6,729 nt of DNA, taken from positions 1 to 6,729 of the forward strand of contig CAADWC010000215.1 in assembly GCA_900752625.1 (NCBI GenBank), given 5' to 3'. Positions 5,262 to 6,729 of this stretch are shown one piece after another. A program made the position numbers and the translations under genes. This DNA comes from Oscillospiraceae bacterium (GTDB lineage: Bacteria; Bacillota; Clostridia; Oscillospirales; Ruminococcaceae). Each line of letters begins with the position of its first letter. Positions within the stretch are counted from its first letter, which is position 1. Below the pieces are notes generated by a model. It made no database searches. It was given only the letters and a program-made list of their open reading frames with translations, and was not told the origin of the DNA.

Positions 5262-5289
5262 ATTATACTCGATTGCCGGGCAACTTCAA
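5262..5289 (-). promoter_or_regulatory. Promoter of the small RNA candidate, with an operator-like dyad in its spacer
   Basis: On the minus strand, -35 TTGAAG (5284-5289) and a perfect -10 TATAAT (5262-5267) are 16 bases apart. The spacer contains the perfect inverted repeat TTGCC-g-GGCAA (5273-5283), directly abutting the -35. A protein bound there would block polymerase. The hexamers are seen directly; regulation is inferred. Confidence 0.6.
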
Positions 5290-5321
5290 GAACAATACAA
5301 TTACATTTTACTACAGATTAA

Positions 5322-5444
5322 TTACAATTGGCTTTTTTTGCTGTAACCGTTCTGGCACATTTCAAAGCTTGTCATTGTCGATAAAAATACAAAAAGGGCA
5401 ATCGCTTGCAGGATTTTATCAATACTGCTGTAGATAGCTTCCAA
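5322..5444 (-). CDS. Marginal 40-codon small membrane-protein-like ORF
   Basis: A minus-strand frame starting with TTG at 5444 encodes 40 residues. A short amphipathic stretch comes first (EAIYSSIDKILQ), then a hydrophobic core (AIALFVFL, about residues 14-21) and a polar tail ending KKSQL. This shape is common in small membrane peptides. There is no convincing ribosome binding site, the start codon is weak, and the frame lies just after the pyrE terminator with no clear promoter of its own. It may be a chance frame or a decayed gene. No function is proposed. Confidence 0.2.
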   Translation of the reverse strand: MEAIYSSIDKILQAIALFVFLSTMTSFEMCQNGYSKKSQL

Positions 5445-5461
5445 AACAATATAATCTTTTA

Positions 5462-5499
5462 AAGGCAAAACCGCCGGAAGCACTCGGCGGTACTGCCTT
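5462..5499 (-). terminator. Intrinsic terminator after pyrE
   Basis: The stem ACCGCCG (5470-5476) with CGGCGGT (5485-5491) has an eight-base loop. It is extended by an outer pair AAGGCA with TGCCTT (5462-5467 and 5494-5499) across a two-base internal loop. On the minus strand the inner stem is followed by a T-rich run (TTTTGCCTTT). It begins about 20 bases after the pyrE stop codon. The outer arms could make the hairpin work weakly in the other direction too. Confidence 0.88.
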
Positions 5500-5518
5500 A
5501 ATTTTAAAAACGGAAAAA

Positions 5519-6178
5519 TTATTCAGCTGCACCGTATTTCGCACGATACTCCAGCATTTTTTCCAGATATTCTTTACCCTCTACTATTCCGTCTTTGATC
5601 GCCTTTATGATATCGTTCATATTGACGATAGAATAAACCTTTACGCCAAAATCTATATATGCCTGCTGAACAGCCGAACGCTCGGTATCTAGCGCTTTTT
5701 CCATACGGTCTACGGTAATTACCATACCGGTAATATCAACGTCAGCGGCAGATTTAAGCTTAGGCATAGATTCCCTTAAAGCTTTTCCCGACGTCATAAC
5801 ATCGTCTATAATTATTACCTTTTCATTGTCGCACAGTTTCTTGCCCACAAACATTCCGCCCTCGCCGTGATCCTTGGCTTCCTTACGGTCAAAACAATAC
5901 GAAACGTCGGCGCCGTATTTGGTGCCAAGCGCAATTACTGCCGATACGGCAAGAGGAATCCCTTTATAAGCGGGACCGAACAAAGTTTCAACCGGTATCT
6001 TATTGTCCGCTATGCAGTCGGCATAAAATTCTCCCAGCTTCGCAAGCTGAGCTCCCGTTTTATAATTTCCGCAGTTAATAAAATACGGGGCTTTTCTGCC
6101 GCTTTTCAATGTAAAATCTCCGAAAGTAAGCACTTCGCTGTCTACCATAAACTTAATGAATTCTTCCTTATAGGTCAT
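5519..6178 (-). CDS. pyrE: Orotate phosphoribosyltransferase
   Basis: PyrE joins orotate to PRPP, giving orotidine 5'-phosphate, the fifth step of UMP synthesis in the cytoplasm. The 219-residue length is normal. Motifs in order are LKSGRKAPYFINCG (24-37, orotate side), FGPAYKGIPLA (67-77), the flexible catalytic loop FDRKEAKDHGEGG (96-108), and the PRPP-binding signature VIIIDDVMTSGKA (121-133). The ATG at 6178 has AAGGGA nine bases upstream. An earlier out-of-frame ATG overlaps that site and is ignored. The gene stands alone, with its own promoter (6215-6243) and terminator (5462-5499) and no other pyr gene in the window. The leader is only about 30 bases, too short for a PyrR attenuator, so control by PyrR-type attenuation is unlikely here. 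Confidence 0.97.
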   Translation of the reverse strand: MTYKEEFIKFMVDSEVLTFGDFTLKSGRKAPYFINCGNYKTGAQLAKLGEFYADCIADNKIPVETLFGPAYKGIPLAVSAVIALGTKYGADVSYCFDRKEAKDHGEGGMFVGKKLCDNEKVIIIDDVMTSGKALRESMPKLKSAADVDITGMVITVDRMEKALDTERSAVQQAYIDFGVKVYSIVNMNDIIKAIKDGIVEGKEYLEKMLEYRAKYGAAE

Positions 6179-6214
6179 AAATTATACATCCCTTCAAATT
6201 TAATAGGCACATAT

Positions 6215-6243
6215 ATTATAACATATTCCTCAGCCGCTTGCAA
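6215..6243 (-). promoter_or_regulatory. Probable sigma-A promoter of pyrE
   Basis: On the minus strand, -35 TTGCAA (6238-6243) and a perfect -10 TATAAT (6215-6220) are 17 bases apart. Transcription would start near 6208, 30 bases before the pyrE ATG. The -35 is the centre of the perfect 10-bp palindrome GCTTGCAAGC (6236-6245), which could be an operator. Confidence 0.8.
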
Positions 6244-6287
6244 GCACGGATTATTCCGCGTCTGCGAAAAAATTTTTCAGCGTGCGG

Positions 6288-6729
6288 CTAAATAATAAAA
6301 TACGTCTTTCCGCTGCTGTTCAGCGACAGAAAGACGCCCAAAATTATTTCCCCCCGCTCTGCCCGAAGAATATTCTCTCTGTATTTTTTCTTAAGGGTTA
6401 TTACCCAGCCGCCGCAATTATCTCCGGATACGGTTTTTTCGCTTCCGTCCGGAACTCTTATCAGATCACCCTTCTGACGTGATATTATGTATTCTCCGTA
6501 TTCGTAAAATTTGCCGATTTCAAATCCTTCTATATATTCTTCAAGAGTTTCATGCTCCAGGCTTATTATCTCAGAATGCGGAAATCCCACATATCTTATA
6601 TGCCAGGGCTCGTATTCGATTTTTGTAATCTTCTTTTTAAACAGCGGGTATCTTATAATAAATCCGTACTCGCCGCATTTTGAATTAACAAACTGTCCTG
6701 CGTCCGATTTTAAAAATCCCCTTCCCGCC
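6288..6729 (-). CDS. VanY-type D-alanyl-D-alanine carboxypeptidase (peptidase M15), C-terminal part, cut by the window edge
   Basis: The frame is open from the right edge to the TAG at 6288, giving about 146 codons. M15B peptidases are zinc enzymes that trim the terminal D-Ala from peptidoglycan stem peptides, usually outside the membrane. The family signature is clear: EYGFIIRYP (codons around 6645-6671), then a lysine-rich turn, then YEPWHIRYVG (around 6585-6614), whose histidine is a zinc ligand, then LEEYIEG. The first zinc ligands (HxxxxxxD) lie beyond the edge. After the peptidase core come roughly 75 further residues (KFYEYGEYIISRQKGDLIRV, then GDNCGGWVITLKKKY), apparently a small beta-rich appended domain that I cannot name. 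A GTG at 6590 should not be taken as the start, because it falls in the middle of the YEPWHIRYVG motif. The last few bases at the edge are of doubtful quality. Confidence 0.85.
   Translation of the reverse strand, partial: AGRGFLKSDAGQFVNSKCGEYGFIIRYPLFKKKITKIEYEPWHIRYVGFPHSEIISLEHETLEEYIEGFEIGKFYEYGEYIISRQKGDLIRVPDGSEKTVSGDNCGGWVITLKKKYRENILRAERGEIILGVFLSLNSSGKTYFII
6291..6336 (-). terminator. Terminator embedded in the 3' end of the vanY-like gene
   Basis: On the minus strand CGTCTTTC pairs with GAAAGACG, and inside it CGCTG pairs with CAGCG around a five-base loop. The only defect in the 13-bp stem is a three-base bulge (6326-6328). It is followed by a U-rich run (TATTTTATTATTT) reaching the stop codon at 6288-6290. 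The whole hairpin and its tail lie inside the last codons of the gene, encoding approximately VFLSLNSSGKTYFII. No other terminator was found before the pyrE promoter, which makes this the likely end of the transcript. Confidence 0.65.

Larger units (their letters stand above)
4964..5518. other. 555-base region between ruvB and pyrE with structured elements
   Basis: There is no confident protein gene here. Early in the stretch are a 12-bp palindrome TTGAAGCTTCAA (4974-4985) and a bulged GC-rich hairpin without a T-tail (GCCGTT and GCCG pairing with CGGC and AATGGC, about 4995-5030). A weak long-loop stem ending CGGCCGTTTTT (about 5079-5089) could be the ruvB terminator, but support is poor. 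Further on are the strong hairpin at 5096-5131, the minus-strand small RNA candidate at 5136-5267, a marginal 40-codon frame at 5322-5444, and the pyrE terminator at 5462-5499. These are listed separately. Confidence 0.6.

Noticed and set aside
6288..6590. A separate 100-residue gene starting with GTG at 6590
   Set aside because: The frame continues upstream without a stop to the window edge, and the GTG lies within the YEPWHIRYVG signature of M15 peptidases. It is the tail of a larger gene.
1..6729. CRISPR array, tRNA or rRNA genes, insertion sequence, prophage or known defence system
   Set aside because: No spaced direct repeats, tRNA-like cloverleaf, transposase-like frame or terminal inverted repeats were found by eye. 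Recognisable genes are housekeeping. A computed search (tRNAscan, Infernal, repeat finder) was not possible.

Overview
The window looks like one whole contig from a low- to medium-GC Clostridia genome, most likely a Ruminococcus-like member of the Oscillospiraceae. Evidence for this is the AT-rich intergenic DNA, strong AGGAGG-type ribosome binding sites, canonical sigma-A promoters, U-tailed terminators, a lipoprotein gene inside the ruv cluster, and the character of each protein. Genes run off both ends: the 3' part of queH at the left and the C-terminal part of a VanY-like D,D-carboxypeptidase at the right. The first 30 bases are almost pure C and read like a sequencing or assembly artefact.

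Layout. 1-294 (+) is the tail of queH. It converges on nrdR (333-791, -) with a shared bidirectional terminator between them. A 360-bp divergent region separates nrdR from a 52-residue rubredoxin gene (1152-1310, +), which has its own promoter and a strong terminator. A near-consensus promoter at 1369-1397 then opens a ruv cluster: ruvC (TTG start), an unidentified four-helix membrane protein, ruvA, a 39-codon small ORF, a lipoprotein of unknown function, and ruvB (ending at 4963). From 4964 to 5518 there is no confident protein gene. This stretch holds a strong hairpin, a candidate promoter-to-terminator small RNA unit on the minus strand, a marginal small ORF and the pyrE terminator. pyrE (5519-6178, -) has its own promoter. 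Upstream of it is the vanY-like gene (6288 to the right edge, -), whose terminator hairpin appears to lie inside its last codons.

Function. RuvA, RuvB and RuvC form the Holliday-junction branch-migration and resolution machinery, and here they share one probable transcription unit with two envelope proteins. QueH, NrdR and PyrE are housekeeping functions: queuosine in tRNA, control of ribonucleotide reductase genes, and UMP synthesis. Rubredoxin is a small electron carrier typical of anaerobes.

I did not find a CRISPR array, tRNA, rRNA, insertion sequence or obvious defence system. The points most worth a second look are the small RNA candidate at 5136-5267, the hairpin between the strong ribosome binding site and the start of ruvA, the terminator embedded in the vanY-like coding sequence, and the two unidentified proteins plus small ORF woven into the ruv operon.
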